64,000 nt of DNA, from the NCBI GenBank assembly GCA_039819785.1, contig JBCBRH010000004.1, forward strand, positions 70,033 to 134,032, read 5' to 3'. The position numbers and the translations under genes were made by a program. This DNA is from JBCBRD01 sp039819785 (GTDB taxonomy: Bacteria > Pseudomonadota > Alphaproteobacteria > Rhizobiales > Hyphomicrobiaceae). Under the pieces are notes generated by a model. It saw nothing but the letters and a program-made list of their open reading frames with translations. It made no database searches and was not told the origin of the DNA. Below are positions 1-10,106 of this stretch, piece by piece. Position 1 is the stretch's first letter. Each line of letters begins with the position of its first letter.

Positions 1-1000
1 GGAAGATGAACGGGAAACACAAGACGTTGTTGACCTGATTGGGATAATCCGACCGTCCAGTCGATATAATCGCATCCTTGCGGACAGCATCGACGTCTTC
101 CGGTGTAATCTCCGGCTCCGGGTTGGCCATGGCAAAGATGACCGGTCGATCGGCCATACTGGCCACCATTTCGCGGCTGACAATGCCACCAGCTGACAAC
201 CCAAGGAACACGTCAGCCCCGACCATGATCTCAGCGAGTGTCCGCGCGTCCGTGTCCTGAGCAAAGGGCTCCTTATAGGCATCCATCAGCTCCTTGCGGC
301 CCTTGTAGACAACGCCCTCAATGTCCGCGACGGTGATGTTTTCCCGTTTGACACCCACCTTGGTGAGCAGGTTGAGGCACGCCAAAGCTGCAGCTCCAGC
401 ACCGCAACACACAAGCTTCACATCGCCTGGGTCTTTGCTGACAACCTTCAGTGCATTCAAGATCCCCGCGATAACGACAATCGCGGTCCCATGCTGGTCG
501 TCGTGAAAGACAGGAATATCCAACAGGCTCTTGAGCCGCGCCTCAATCTCGAAGCAGTCCGGGGCCTTGATGTCCTCAAGGTTGATGCCGCCGAAAGAAG
601 GGCCGAGATAGCGAACGCAGTCGATGAACTTTTCGACATCCGTGGTGTCGACCAACAGGTCCATCGCATCGATATCGGCAAAACGTTTGAACAGCGCGCC
701 TTTGCCCTCCATCACCGGCTTTGCTGCCATCGGTCCCAGGTCGCCTAAGCCCAGGATAGCCGTACCGTTCGAGACGACGGCGACAAGGTTTCCCTTGTTG
801 GTATAGTCGTAGACGGTGGCCGGGTTTTCCGCGATTGCTTTGACGGGCACGGCAACGCCCGGGGAATAAGCCAGCGACAGGTCCCGCTGCGTGGCCAACG
901 GCTTGGTCGGCGTGATTTCAAGTTTCCCGGGCTTGCCCTGAGAGTGGAACTGGAGTGCTTCTTCGGGGCTGAATCGAGCCTCAGCGAACTTTGTGTCCAT
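1..1000 (-). CDS. maeB: NADP-dependent malic enzyme (N-terminal part, cut by window edge)
   Basis: Oxidative decarboxylation of malate to pyruvate with NAD(P)+, in the cytoplasm. The 333 codons in the window begin MDTKFAEARF and run off the left edge, so this is the N-terminal malic-enzyme domain of a protein usually near 760 residues with a C-terminal phosphotransacetylase-like domain that cannot be seen here. Recognisable family blocks read from the minus strand are PTKPLATQRDLSLAYSPGV, NGTAILGLGDLGP, FGGINLEDIKAPDCFEIE and FHDDQHGTAIV, the last two carrying metal and malate ligands. The ATG at 1000 is the first sensible start; its Shine-Dalgarno is weak. It is divergent from mutS, an arrangement seen for malic-enzyme genes in rhizobia. 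Whether it prefers NAD or NADP cannot be told from this part. Confidence 0.93.
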   Translation of the reverse strand, partial: MDTKFAEARFSPEEALQFHSQGKPGKLEITPTKPLATQRDLSLAYSPGVAVPVKAIAENPATVYDYTNKGNLVAVVSNGTAILGLGDLGPMAAKPVMEGKGALFKRFADIDAMDLLVDTTDVEKFIDCVRYLGPSFGGINLEDIKAPDCFEIEARLKSLLDIPVFHDDQHGTAIVVIAGILNALKVVSKDPGDVKLVCCGAGAAALACLNLLTKVGVKRENITVADIEGVVYKGRKELMDAYKEPFAQDTDARTLAEIMVGADVFLGLSAGGIVSREMVASMADRPVIFAMANPEPEITPEDVDAVRKDAIISTGRSDYPNQVNNVLCFPFIF

Positions 1001-1266
1001 ATCGGTGTGCGGGATCCGGATAAGATTGGGGTAGGAGGGTGCGTTCGGGTGAGCACCCGCGGATGTGAGGCCTAACGTTTAGGCGCGCGGCAAGAGTTAG
1101 ACAACTCAGACCATCGCAATGATACGTTTCGCATAGCCTTGGATACGGCAGACACGCTATCAAGCAGCATTTGGTGCAGGCCATCAGCGCCTGAACAATG
1201 GTCAAAGCCAACAGGTTGTGGCGCACCGCCGCGACACGTTTACGGTGGTGCCCCTTGGAAACGGAT
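1001..1266. promoter_or_regulatory. divergent intergenic region maeB/mutS
   Basis: These 266 bases separate the divergent malic-enzyme and mutS genes and must hold both promoters. An in-frame ATG at 1198 would lengthen MutS by 23 residues, but that extension is Arg/Trp-rich and unlike MutS. I see no convincing operator, RNA gene or repeat here. Confidence 0.4.
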
Positions 1267-4191
1267 ATGGCGAAAGTACCATCAAAGTTGAAGTCAGCCG
1301 ATAAGGCCGAGCACAAGCCACCACCCAAAACCACGCCATCCATGGCCCAGTACCTGGACATCAAGGCGTCAAACCCCGACAGTCTGCTCTGGTACCGTAT
1401 GGGTGATTTCTATGAACTCTTCTTCGAAGATGCCGTCGTCGCCTCCCAGGCCCTTTCGATCACACTGACGAAGCGCGGCAAGCACCTCGATCAAGACATC
1501 CCCATGTGCGGTGTTCCCGTCGTCCGTGCCGATGAATACCTCGAACGCCTCATCCGCAAAGGCTATCGCGTCGCGGTGTGCGAACAGCTGGAAGACCCCG
1601 CCGAAGCCAGAAAGCGCGGTGCCAAGGCCGTCGTCAAACGCGATGTCGTCCGGCTGGTTACACCCGGCACCTTGACCGAGGACACACTCCTTGACGCGCG
1701 GTCGAGAAACTATCTGACAGCGCTATTCCTGCAGCCTGCCGCCCGATCTTCAGCGAATAAGTCTTCAACAAGTGGGTCGTTTACCAAAGCAGGCGCCGGC
1801 CAAATGGGAGAACCATCCTGTGCTCTGGCCTCTTTGGACTTGTCCACCGGCCAAAGCGAAATGGCGCTCTACCCTCTGAGCGATCTTCCAGGCGAGCTTT
1901 CACGGCTCAACCCCGGCGAAATCCTGGTGTCTGAAAATCAGCAAACCGAAGAGCCCATTCAGACCGCCGTGTCAGCAATCAAGGCTGCCTTCACCCCGAT
2001 CCCGGCTGCACACTTTGACAGCCTGGCCGGGGAACGCGATCTCAAGGACAACCTTGGCGTTAGCGAACTGGGCGCGTTCGGCGCCTTCAGCCGTGCGGAG
2101 CTGGCCGCCATGGCCGCAGTACTCAAATATGTGGACCACACGCAGATCGGTCGGAAACCGAGACTCGCTCCACCCAGGCAGACCTCACCTGCCGACATCA
2201 TGGCCATCGACGCGGCCACGCGCGCCAGCCTCGAACTCACGCGAACCACGTCCGGGGAAAAAACCGGCAGCCTGCTGTCTAGTATCGATAAGACCGTCAC
2301 CGGAGCAGGCGCGCGCGAATTGGCGGAGCGCATATCAGCACCCCTGCTCAGCGTGAAAAAGATCAACGCCCGTCTGGATGTTGTCGGCTTCCTGATCGAT
2401 CAGCACCAATTGCGCGAGACCATCCGGCAGGATCTCTGCGCCGCACCAGATGTTGCCCGGGCAATCTCCAGGCTGGCGCTCTATCGCGGAACCCCGCGCG
2501 ATCTTGCAGCCGTCCGCGATGCCCTGAAAGTGGCCGATGCCTGTGCAGCTAATCTGTCAGGCCCCCATAGTTCAATGGGCCTGCCCAGCTTGCTTGAACA
2601 AACCGCCGCAAGTCTACGCGCGGTCGCACGTCCTTTGCTGGATAAGCTGAACGCAGCTTTGGTCGATGATCCGCCACCGGCAAAACGTGACGGGGGCTTC
2701 ATCAAGGATGGCTACATTGCGGAACTTGATGAGGCGCGAAGTCTTCGCCACTCCGCCCGTCAGGTCATCGCCGAGTTGGAAAGCCGTTACGCCCAGGAAA
2801 CGGGCATCAAGGGGCTGAAGGTTCGCCACAACAACATCCTTGGCTATTTCCTGGAAGCGACCCAGGCGACTGCGATGCCGCTGACGAAACCCCCGCATGA
2901 TGCCGTGTTCAGGCATCGCCAGACCATGGCCAACGCCATGCGGTTCGTCACAGATGAACTGGTCGAAACAGAAGGCCGCATCGCAACAGCAGGCGACCGC
3001 GCACTGCGCATCGAAACTGAAGCCTTCGATGAGCTGACCGCTGAAATCATCAACTGCGATGGCGCAATTCAAGATGTCGCCCGCGCCCTCGCCGAATTGG
3101 ATGTGGGTACGGCCTTGGCCGAGGTCGCCGTGGCGGAGGGTTACGCGCGTCCACTGTTGGAAGACACGCCGGCTTTCGAAATCCGCGGTGGGCGGCACCC
3201 GGTCGTCGAGCAGGCTTTGCGCAAGTCGCTGGCAGGACCGTTCATTGAAAACGATTGTACTTTGTCGACCGTTGAGACAATCGATGCCAGATCAGACCCG
3301 GCAAACGCGCTCGGGACCAACCAAGACCGCGAAAGCTTTGGGGTGGACGCATCCAACGACCTCGCGAAGCCGCCTGGGTTCTCGGAAAGTCCACCTGCCC
3401 GCGTCTGGATCGTCACCGGTCCGAACATGGCCGGGAAATCCACCTTCCTCCGCCAAAACGCGGTGATCGCGATCCTGGCGCAGATGGGGGCTTATGTTCC
3501 AGCTGCCCACGCCCGCATCGGCGTCGTGGACAGGGTATTCTCCCGCGTCGGCGCATCTGACGACCTCGCCCGGGGGCGCTCGACATTCATGGTCGAAATG
3601 GTCGAAACGGCAGCTATTCTAAATTCCGCCAGCCCCAGATCGCTCGTCATTCTGGACGAAATCGGCCGTGGAACAGCGACCTTCGACGGCCTCTCGATCG
3701 CCTGGGCCTGCGTCGAATACCTCCATGACGTCTGCAAGGCGCGCGCACTGTTTGCCACCCACTACCACGAGTTGACGGCGCTGCCCGGACGGCTGGGTTC
3801 GGTAGCCAATGTGACCATCGACGTTAAGGAATGGCAGGACGAAATTGTGTTCCTGCATAAGGTCAAGAAAGGCGCTGCCGACCGCTCCTACGGGATCCAG
3901 GTCGCAAAACTCGCCGGTCTTCCAGCAGCCGTCGTTGGCCGCGCCGGGGAAGTGCTCAAGCGGCTCGAAGAGGGCGATCGCAAGGACGGTGGAACACAAT
4001 CGGCTGAAAACCTATTTGAGGATTTGCCATTATTTGCAGCTCTACGGCCGACCAGCCCGACAGTCACCGGAACGCCTGAAAACGCCGAATTGATCAAGGC
4101 TGTGAAGAACCTGCGACCCGACGAACTGGCACCGCGAGATGCACTCGATGTCCTCTATCGCCTTAAAGCCATGCTGCCGGATGAGAGCTAA
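1267..4191 (+). CDS. mutS: DNA mismatch repair protein MutS
   Basis: Recognises base mismatches and small loops and starts methyl-independent mismatch repair with MutL. The start ATG 1267 (MAKVPSKLKS) gives 974 residues, long for a family usually 850-910. The mismatch-reading Phe-x-Glu is F48-Y49-E50 in MGDFYELF. Walker A GPNMAGKS is at 718-725, Walker B ILDE at 795-798 followed by GRGTATFDG, and then the ATHYHEL motif. The extra length is in two hydrophilic segments: about residues 157-185 (Ser/Ala/Gly-rich) and about 668-712, directly before the ATPase core. Both are in frame with flanks conserved, so they look like tolerated loops rather than damage. glnD follows 117 bases downstream on the same strand. 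Confidence 0.97.
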   Translation: MAKVPSKLKSADKAEHKPPPKTTPSMAQYLDIKASNPDSLLWYRMGDFYELFFEDAVVASQALSITLTKRGKHLDQDIPMCGVPVVRADEYLERLIRKGYRVAVCEQLEDPAEARKRGAKAVVKRDVVRLVTPGTLTEDTLLDARSRNYLTALFLQPAARSSANKSSTSGSFTKAGAGQMGEPSCALASLDLSTGQSEMALYPLSDLPGELSRLNPGEILVSENQQTEEPIQTAVSAIKAAFTPIPAAHFDSLAGERDLKDNLGVSELGAFGAFSRAELAAMAAVLKYVDHTQIGRKPRLAPPRQTSPADIMAIDAATRASLELTRTTSGEKTGSLLSSIDKTVTGAGARELAERISAPLLSVKKINARLDVVGFLIDQHQLRETIRQDLCAAPDVARAISRLALYRGTPRDLAAVRDALKVADACAANLSGPHSSMGLPSLLEQTAASLRAVARPLLDKLNAALVDDPPPAKRDGGFIKDGYIAELDEARSLRHSARQVIAELESRYAQETGIKGLKVRHNNILGYFLEATQATAMPLTKPPHDAVFRHRQTMANAMRFVTDELVETEGRIATAGDRALRIETEAFDELTAEIINCDGAIQDVARALAELDVGTALAEVAVAEGYARPLLEDTPAFEIRGGRHPVVEQALRKSLAGPFIENDCTLSTVETIDARSDPANALGTNQDRESFGVDASNDLAKPPGFSESPPARVWIVTGPNMAGKSTFLRQNAVIAILAQMGAYVPAAHARIGVVDRVFSRVGASDDLARGRSTFMVEMVETAAILNSASPRSLVILDEIGRGTATFDGLSIAWACVEYLHDVCKARALFATHYHELTALPGRLGSVANVTIDVKEWQDEIVFLHKVKKGAADRSYGIQVAKLAGLPAAVVGRAGEVLKRLEEGDRKDGGTQSAENLFEDLPLFAALRPTSPTVTGTPENAELIKAVKNLRPDELAPRDALDVLYRLKAMLPDES

Positions 4192-4308
4192 GGGTCTCTT
4201 GGAAAACACGATCAAAAGGCGCAGCCGCTGACATCACCATAAGACCCGCGGCGGGTTGCAACGGCGTCGGGAATGCGCAACTTGGGGGCTTGAATATAAA
4301 GGGTCACA

Positions 4309-7107
4309 ATGGACAAACCTGAAACGACCACCCCACCGCTGATCGATGCAGCCGCTCTCAAAGCCGATCTGAATAAGCTGTGCATCAACAACGCGTCGCC
4401 TGCAGAACAACCGAATATGGATTGTCTGACGCGGCTAAAGCAGGCCGTGGAAGCCGCGCGGCTTGAGGCACGCCGGCGTCTCGAAGCTGGCGGCAGCGGA
4501 CGTGCATGCGCCGAAGGCTTATCTGATTTCCAAGATGACCTGACAGACGCCATCTTCGAGCTTGTGATCATGGATGAGACGGTCTGCCCGACGCCCGAAG
4601 ACCGTCAGGCTGCAGAAGACGTGGCAGTCGTGGCAACCGGCGGTTATGGACGCGGCCTCCTTGCACCAGGCTCGGATATTGACCTGCTCTTCCTGCTTCC
4701 AGACCGCCACGGCCCACTGGGCGAACGCATCGCCGAAGCCATGCTGTACAAGCTCTGGGATTTAGGCTTCAAGGTCGGCCACGCCACCAGGACCATCAAG
4801 CAATCGCTCCAGCTGGCCCAGGCCGACACGACGATCCGCACATCGCTCCTGGACGCCCGTCTCATCCGGGGTAACCGGGCGCTCTTTGACACCATGCAAA
4901 GCCGTTTTTACGCCGAAGTCGTCAAGACCACCGCGCGCCAGTTCGTCGACGCCAAGATGTCCGAGCGCGACGAGCGGCACCAGCGGTCAGGCGATGCAAG
5001 GTATCGCGTCGAACCCAACATCAAGGATGGTAAAGGCGGCCTGCGCGATCTGCATACGTTGCACTGGCTGTCGAAAATCATTTACGGCGAGGATGTCGGC
5101 GCAAAAACCGTCGCCGACGGCATATTCACCGATGAGGAAGCCGCCACCTTCCAGCGCTGCGAAGACTTTTTGTGGACCATCAGGTGCCACCTGCATTTCC
5201 TGACGGGGCGTGCCGAAGAACGCATCAGTTTCGACGTTCAACCCCGCATGTCTGAATTGCTGGGATACAAGCGACTTGGTGGGCTAAGGGGCGTCGAACG
5301 CTTCATGAAGCACTACTTCCTGGTCGCTAAGGATGTCGGTGACCTCACGTCGATCCTGTGCGCGGCCCTGGAAATGCAGCAGCTAAAGTCGTCGCCGATG
5401 GGACTGGCCAAGATGCTGGACCCCACGTCATGGAAAAAGCGCCGCGAAGTGCGGTTGCGCACCGAATTCCGCATTGAGAATGACCGGATCAATCTTGCAG
5501 CGCCCGACGCGTTCGAGCGCGACCCCCTTAACATCCTCAGGTTGTTTTCACAGTCGGCAAAAACCGGCGCGTTTCTCCATCCCGATGCCATCCGCCAGCT
5601 GCGGCATTCGCTTGGACTGATCGATGCCACCGTGCGCAACGATCCTGAGGCCAACCGGATTTTCCTGGATCTGCTGACGGAGACAAAAGACCCAGCGACC
5701 ATTCTGCGCCGCATGAGCGATGCAGGCGTCCTGGCCCGGTTCATTCCAGCCTTCCGTAAGGTCGTCGGGATGATGCAGTTCAACATGTACCATCACTTCA
5801 CCGTCGATGAACATCTTATCCGCACTGTCCAGATGCTGCGTGGCATCGAAACCGGTGATGCGATCGAGGAACTTCCGCTATCGAGTGAAATCATCAAACT
5901 CGTCGAAAAGGACAGCCGCCTCGTGTTGTTCGTGGCAGCCTTTCTCCACGACATAGGTAAGGGCCGGAAAGAGGATCACTCGGTCGTCGGCGCACGCATC
6001 GCGCGCGATCTGTGTCCCCGCCTGGGGCTGACCACCAAGCAAACAGACCGGGTCGTCTGGCTGGTGGAACACCATCTTTTGATGAGTAATATCGCGCAGA
6101 CACGTGACCTGTCCGACCCCAAAACGATCAAGGACTTTGCTGAAGTTGTCCAAAGCCGTGCCAGGCTCCAACAGCTGTTGTTGCTGACGGTCGCAGATAT
6201 CCGCGCGGTCGGCCCCGGGGTGTGGAACGGCTGGAAGGGTCAGCTCCTACGCACACTTTACCACGCAGCGATCCCCCATCTCGCAGGCGGGTACGCACCC
6301 GATACACTGCCGACGCGCGTTGCAAAAGCCCGCACCGAACTGTGCACCGCCCTTGCAGACGAGGGTTGGACGCCAAAGCAGACCAAGGCGGTTACATCGC
6401 GCTTTTACGACGACTACTGGCTGAAGTTTGATACAGCCACGCAGATCGAGCATGCCAAGTTGATCGCACGGGCCGGCAAGGAAAATACCAAACTCGCCCT
6501 GGACCATACGACCGACGAGTTCACCGAAATGACTGAACTCACGATCTTTGCGCCCAACCACCCGCGTTTATTGTCGTTGTTTGCAGGGGCCTGCGCAGTG
6601 GTCGGTGGGAATATCGTCGCCGCCCAGATTACAACAACCCGCGACGGCTTCGCCCTCGACACCTTCAGGATCAAGCGCGAATTTGCGACCGATGAAGATG
6701 AGGCGCGCAGGGCGCGCGGCATCGAAGACAAGATCAAGCGGCTCCTCAGCGGCGAAGGTCGCCTGCAAAAACTTCTCGATAACCGCAGACCGGCAGAACA
6801 CCGCGTCGAAGCCTTTGCCGTCGAGCCTGAAGTGACGGTCAATAACAAGCTGTCTGACAAACTGACGGTCATCGAAGTCGCGGGGCGTGACCGCCCCGGT
6901 CTGTTGCATGATCTGACGACGGCTCTGTCTGACCTGAACCTGGATATCTCTTCAGCCCACATTACGACATGGGGCGAAAAGGCCGTCGATGTGTTTTACG
7001 TAACCGATCTGGTGGGCAAGAAATTGCACGGGGAGGATCGTCGACAACGGATTGTTGAAACGTTGGAGGAGATCCTGACGATCGAAGACGAGCCTGCGAT
7101 CGCCTGA
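4309..7107 (+). CDS. glnD: [Protein-PII] uridylyltransferase / uridylyl-removing enzyme
   Basis: Bifunctional nitrogen sensor that uridylylates PII proteins when glutamine is low and removes UMP when it is high. The 932 residues show the expected domain order. The nucleotidyltransferase core has GGYGRG (111-116) and GSDID (121-125), whose Asp pair binds metal. The PII-UTase block VEPNIKDGKGGLRDLH follows. The HD hydrolase domain reads FLHDIGKGRKEDHS. Two C-terminal ACT domains begin ELTIFAPNHPRLLS and LTVIEVAGRDRPGLLHDL and sense glutamine. Length is normal. Start ATG 4309 has only a weak Shine-Dalgarno (AAAGGGTCAC). mutS-glnD adjacency is common in rhizobia. Confidence 0.97.
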   Translation: MDKPETTTPPLIDAAALKADLNKLCINNASPAEQPNMDCLTRLKQAVEAARLEARRRLEAGGSGRACAEGLSDFQDDLTDAIFELVIMDETVCPTPEDRQAAEDVAVVATGGYGRGLLAPGSDIDLLFLLPDRHGPLGERIAEAMLYKLWDLGFKVGHATRTIKQSLQLAQADTTIRTSLLDARLIRGNRALFDTMQSRFYAEVVKTTARQFVDAKMSERDERHQRSGDARYRVEPNIKDGKGGLRDLHTLHWLSKIIYGEDVGAKTVADGIFTDEEAATFQRCEDFLWTIRCHLHFLTGRAEERISFDVQPRMSELLGYKRLGGLRGVERFMKHYFLVAKDVGDLTSILCAALEMQQLKSSPMGLAKMLDPTSWKKRREVRLRTEFRIENDRINLAAPDAFERDPLNILRLFSQSAKTGAFLHPDAIRQLRHSLGLIDATVRNDPEANRIFLDLLTETKDPATILRRMSDAGVLARFIPAFRKVVGMMQFNMYHHFTVDEHLIRTVQMLRGIETGDAIEELPLSSEIIKLVEKDSRLVLFVAAFLHDIGKGRKEDHSVVGARIARDLCPRLGLTTKQTDRVVWLVEHHLLMSNIAQTRDLSDPKTIKDFAEVVQSRARLQQLLLLTVADIRAVGPGVWNGWKGQLLRTLYHAAIPHLAGGYAPDTLPTRVAKARTELCTALADEGWTPKQTKAVTSRFYDDYWLKFDTATQIEHAKLIARAGKENTKLALDHTTDEFTEMTELTIFAPNHPRLLSLFAGACAVVGGNIVAAQITTTRDGFALDTFRIKREFATDEDEARRARGIEDKIKRLLSGEGRLQKLLDNRRPAEHRVEAFAVEPEVTVNNKLSDKLTVIEVAGRDRPGLLHDLTTALSDLNLDISSAHITTWGEKAVDVFYVTDLVGKKLHGEDRRQRIVETLEEILTIEDEPAIA

Positions 7108-7215
7108 CGCTTACAAAACGAAACACCGCTCAGTGAGCCTTATGCCCCAGCCTTGCCCAGCGGACCGGTTGCACACCGCCCACGCTGGCTAGCGCGGCAT
7201 GGTCGGCGCGCAAAC

Positions 7216-8226
7216 CTACCCGCCGTAGCTAAGCGGCTGCGCCTTGCCGCGAAACACCCAATAGGCATAGATCGAATAACCGACGATCACAGGCAGAACG
7301 GTAATGGCCCCGATCAGGATGATAAACAGCGACTCCGGTGCACTGGCGGCCTCATAGATCGTGATCTTGTCTGGAACGATGTAGGGATAGAAGCTGTAAG
7401 CCAGCCCGACAAAGCCCAACACGAATACCCCAATGGCCGCAACGAACGGTGCCCAGCAGAACCGGTCGTTTTTCATCGGCATCTCACGCAGCAACATAAC
7501 GAGAGCCGCGAACAAGGCAGCAGTCATCAGCGGGATAGGTGCCAGCAGCAAGATGTTGGGGAAGCTGAACCATTTCTCGAAGATGCGCGGGCTGACCAGC
7601 GGCGTGGCGGCCGACACCGCCAGCATCCCAATTGCACCGAGCCACAACAGCTTCTTAGCCCAGGCAATGGCCTTGAGCTGCAGCGCGCCTTCAGTTTTCA
7701 TGATCAACCAGCACGCGCCGATGAACGCATAGGCAGCCGCAAGACAGACACCTGTCAATAGTCCGAACAAGATTTCCGGCAGACCCTGGTTGAGCCCGAC
7801 GATGTAGATGCCGAGCATGTAACCCTGTGAGACGGCCGCCAACACCGAACCGACGAGGAATGCGCGGTTCCACATCCATTTTTTGTCGGCGGGCACCTTG
7901 GCGCGAAAGTCGAACGCCACGCCCCGGAGGATCAGCCCGATGAGCATGGCAAAAACAGGCAGATAAAGCGCCGTTAAGATCGCACCATGCGCCGCTGGAA
8001 ACGCCACGAGCAAAAGACCGACACCAAGCACCAGCCACGTTTCGTTGGCATCCCAGAACGGCCCAATGGACGCAATCATCATGTCCTTGTCTTTGTCTTC
8101 GGCATCCCCGACGAGGATACCAACGCCGAGGTCAAAACCATCCAACACAACATAAATCAGCATCGACAGGCCCATCAGCCCGACAAACACCAGCGGCAAC
8201 CAGTTGGAACCTTCGCTCGCATCCAT
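7216..8226 (-). CDS. cydB: cytochrome bd-type quinol oxidase subunit II
   Basis: Membrane subunit II of a bd-type terminal oxidase, which reduces oxygen with quinol electrons. The 336 residues are almost all hydrophobic helices. Family marks include YVVLDGFDLGVGILVG near the N-terminus, then FWDANETWLVLGVG and a lumenal segment ending in PYIVPDKITIYEAAS. It lies 89 bases behind cydA on the same strand, so the two form an operon. I see no small cydX gene downstream before the convergent glnD stop. Start ATG 8226 gives the usual length for the cyanide-insensitive (CIO) type. Confidence 0.95.
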   Translation of the reverse strand: MDASEGSNWLPLVFVGLMGLSMLIYVVLDGFDLGVGILVGDAEDKDKDMMIASIGPFWDANETWLVLGVGLLLVAFPAAHGAILTALYLPVFAMLIGLILRGVAFDFRAKVPADKKWMWNRAFLVGSVLAAVSQGYMLGIYIVGLNQGLPEILFGLLTGVCLAAAYAFIGACWLIMKTEGALQLKAIAWAKKLLWLGAIGMLAVSAATPLVSPRIFEKWFSFPNILLLAPIPLMTAALFAALVMLLREMPMKNDRFCWAPFVAAIGVFVLGFVGLAYSFYPYIVPDKITIYEAASAPESLFIILIGAITVLPVIVGYSIYAYWVFRGKAQPLSYGG

Positions 8227-8315
8227 GTCCGTCTATCCTCGTTCTGATATGGCTGAGTAACGATCTGACTTGGGCGACCGCGTAATCGCAGCCGCCCATC
8301 TTAAAGTTGGACCGG

Positions 8316-9701
8316 TTATTGGGTCGGTGGCGAAGCTGGCTGCGCATCGCCCACAATTGCCCCGGCACCTGGAACAGCCTTGGGTACGCCTGGCTTGTAG
8401 ATGTCGCGTGCACCAGCCTTGCGGGCCAGATAATACAGCGCCGAGATGTAAGCGAACAGCAACGCCACATACATCGCGAGGTAGAGCGTCAGCGTCAAAG
8501 CGATCGGGCCAGCCGTCACGGGACCTACGGCTTGCGCAGTCGTTAGGACACCGGTCACCAGCCAGGGCTGCCGCCCGATCTCGGTGACATACCAGCCTGC
8601 AAGTGTTGCGATCCAGCCTGAGAATGTCATGACCACGAGTACGTAGGCCAGTGGCTGGTCAATGTCGCCACGTTTCCAAAGCCGGTAAGCGCCGTAGCAG
8701 GAAACAACAAGCATCAACAGACCGATGCCCACCATGATCCGGAACCCGAAGAAGACGGGTGCAACCGGCGGGATCTTATCTCCGAACTCGTTTAGTCCAG
8801 GGACCACGCCAGCGGCCTCATGCTTCAAGACCCAGCTTGCGCCACTCGGGATCGAGATCTCGTAATCGTTTGAGCGTGTCTCTTCGTTCGGAATGGCAAA
8901 CAAGACCAGCGGCACGTTTCCGCGCGTTTCCCAGTTCGCTTCCATTGCAGCCACCTTGGCAGGTTGATGCTCAAGCGTGTTCAAACCGTGCATGTCGCCA
9001 GCAACGATTTGCAGAGGAATGAGGATCGCCCCAAGCCCAACGCCCGTTTTCAGTGCAGCCATCACGTCGGCGCCACGGTCGTTGCGAAGCCAGCGGTAGG
9101 CCGACAAGCCAGCAATCAGGAAGGCAACGGTCAAGCCGGAGGCGAGCAGCATGTGTGTGAGGCGGTAAGGCATCGAAGGGTTGCTGATGATTGCCCACCA
9201 ATCCGTCGCATGCGCAACGCCATCGCGCATTTCAAATCCGACAGGTGTGTGCATCCAGGAGTTGAGCACAATGATCCAGAACGCCGACATCGTTGTGCCG
9301 AACGCCACGAGCACGGTGGCCAGAGTATGCATCCCGTTGGAAACGCGCTTGTGTCCAAAAAGCATGATGCCCAGGAAGGCCGCCTCAAGGAAGAATGCGG
9401 TTAAGACTTCGTAGGCCAGCAAGGGCCCGGCGATATTACCCACCCGCTCCATGAAGCCCGGCCAATTCGTGCCGAACTGGAAGCTCATGGTGATGCCGCT
9501 CACAACACCGAGCGCAAACGACAAAGCGAAGACCTTGACCCAGAAATTATAGGCATCCATCCAGCGGTCGTCTTGCGTCGCGTTGAACCGCAGTTTGAAG
9601 TAAAGTAGCACCCATCCCAGAGCGATCGTGATTGTTGGAAAGAGGATGTGGAACGAAATGTTCGCTCCAAACTGCATACGGGCGAGGATGAGGCTGTCCA
9701 T
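8316..9701 (-). CDS. cydA: cytochrome bd-type quinol oxidase subunit I (CIO-like)
   Basis: Haem-bearing subunit I of the bd-type quinol oxidase in the inner membrane. ATG 9701 (MDSLILARMQFG) follows a GGGGAAG Shine-Dalgarno about nine bases upstream and gives 461 residues; a longer reading from 9764 adds 21 unlike residues. Visible features are the haem ligand His in ISFHILFP, the Glu pair in YEVLTAFFLEAAF, a second His ligand in PYRLTHMLLASG and the block GWYVTEIGRQPW. The Q-loop is short, which with the length suggests the cyanide-insensitive class rather than E. coli-type CydA. Both cyd genes run against the surrounding plus-strand genes. Confidence 0.95.
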   Translation of the reverse strand: MDSLILARMQFGANISFHILFPTITIALGWVLLYFKLRFNATQDDRWMDAYNFWVKVFALSFALGVVSGITMSFQFGTNWPGFMERVGNIAGPLLAYEVLTAFFLEAAFLGIMLFGHKRVSNGMHTLATVLVAFGTTMSAFWIIVLNSWMHTPVGFEMRDGVAHATDWWAIISNPSMPYRLTHMLLASGLTVAFLIAGLSAYRWLRNDRGADVMAALKTGVGLGAILIPLQIVAGDMHGLNTLEHQPAKVAAMEANWETRGNVPLVLFAIPNEETRSNDYEISIPSGASWVLKHEAAGVVPGLNEFGDKIPPVAPVFFGFRIMVGIGLLMLVVSCYGAYRLWKRGDIDQPLAYVLVVMTFSGWIATLAGWYVTEIGRQPWLVTGVLTTAQAVGPVTAGPIALTLTLYLAMYVALLFAYISALYYLARKAGARDIYKPGVPKAVPGAGAIVGDAQPASPPTQ

Positions 9702-10106
9702 TGATTTGTGTCTTCCCCAATTTTCGAACTGTGCTCGGTTTGAGTCGGGACCGGCAAGCAGCAATCACCGATCTGCAACCTTCTCAACCGCGCAAGACGT
9801 CTGTGATCGCAGCTTATATGGCAGTGTCGGCTAACCCGCCCAATGAGACAAACCCGCCAGCTGTCCAACCAAATTGACGCGGCCAACCCACAAGAACGCC
9901 TCGCATGCAATCAACCATTGGTCGGGGCCGGAAACCCGTGTCTAGCAGCAGGTCCTGCGCCGCGCATGCACAACCCATCGCCCTGCTTGCCTCATCCAAC
10001 GATTGGTCAGCCGCTGAACGTCTTGACTTGATCGCTCGCCTTCGCAACGGCACAAGGTGAGGATAAGACAAAATGGTCAACCATTCGTAGCGGATACACG
10101 CCTTCG
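9702..10106. promoter_or_regulatory. 405-base divergent region cydA/murJ
   Basis: The stretch holds the promoter of cydAB on the minus strand and of murJ on the plus strand. I looked for an FNR-type TTGAT-N4-ATCAA site, expected for a bd oxidase, and did not find a good one. No open reading frame here resembles a known protein, and I see no repeat or hairpin of note. Confidence 0.35.

Noticed and set aside
2614..3198. Long antisense readings over mutS, glnD, pnp and infB
   Set aside because: These follow from codon bias on the coding strand; the translated products have no recognisable motifs and the sense genes are intact.
9702..10106. FNR/Anr site before cydA
   Set aside because: No TTGAT-N4-ATCAA-like palindrome with fewer than three mismatches was found by eye.
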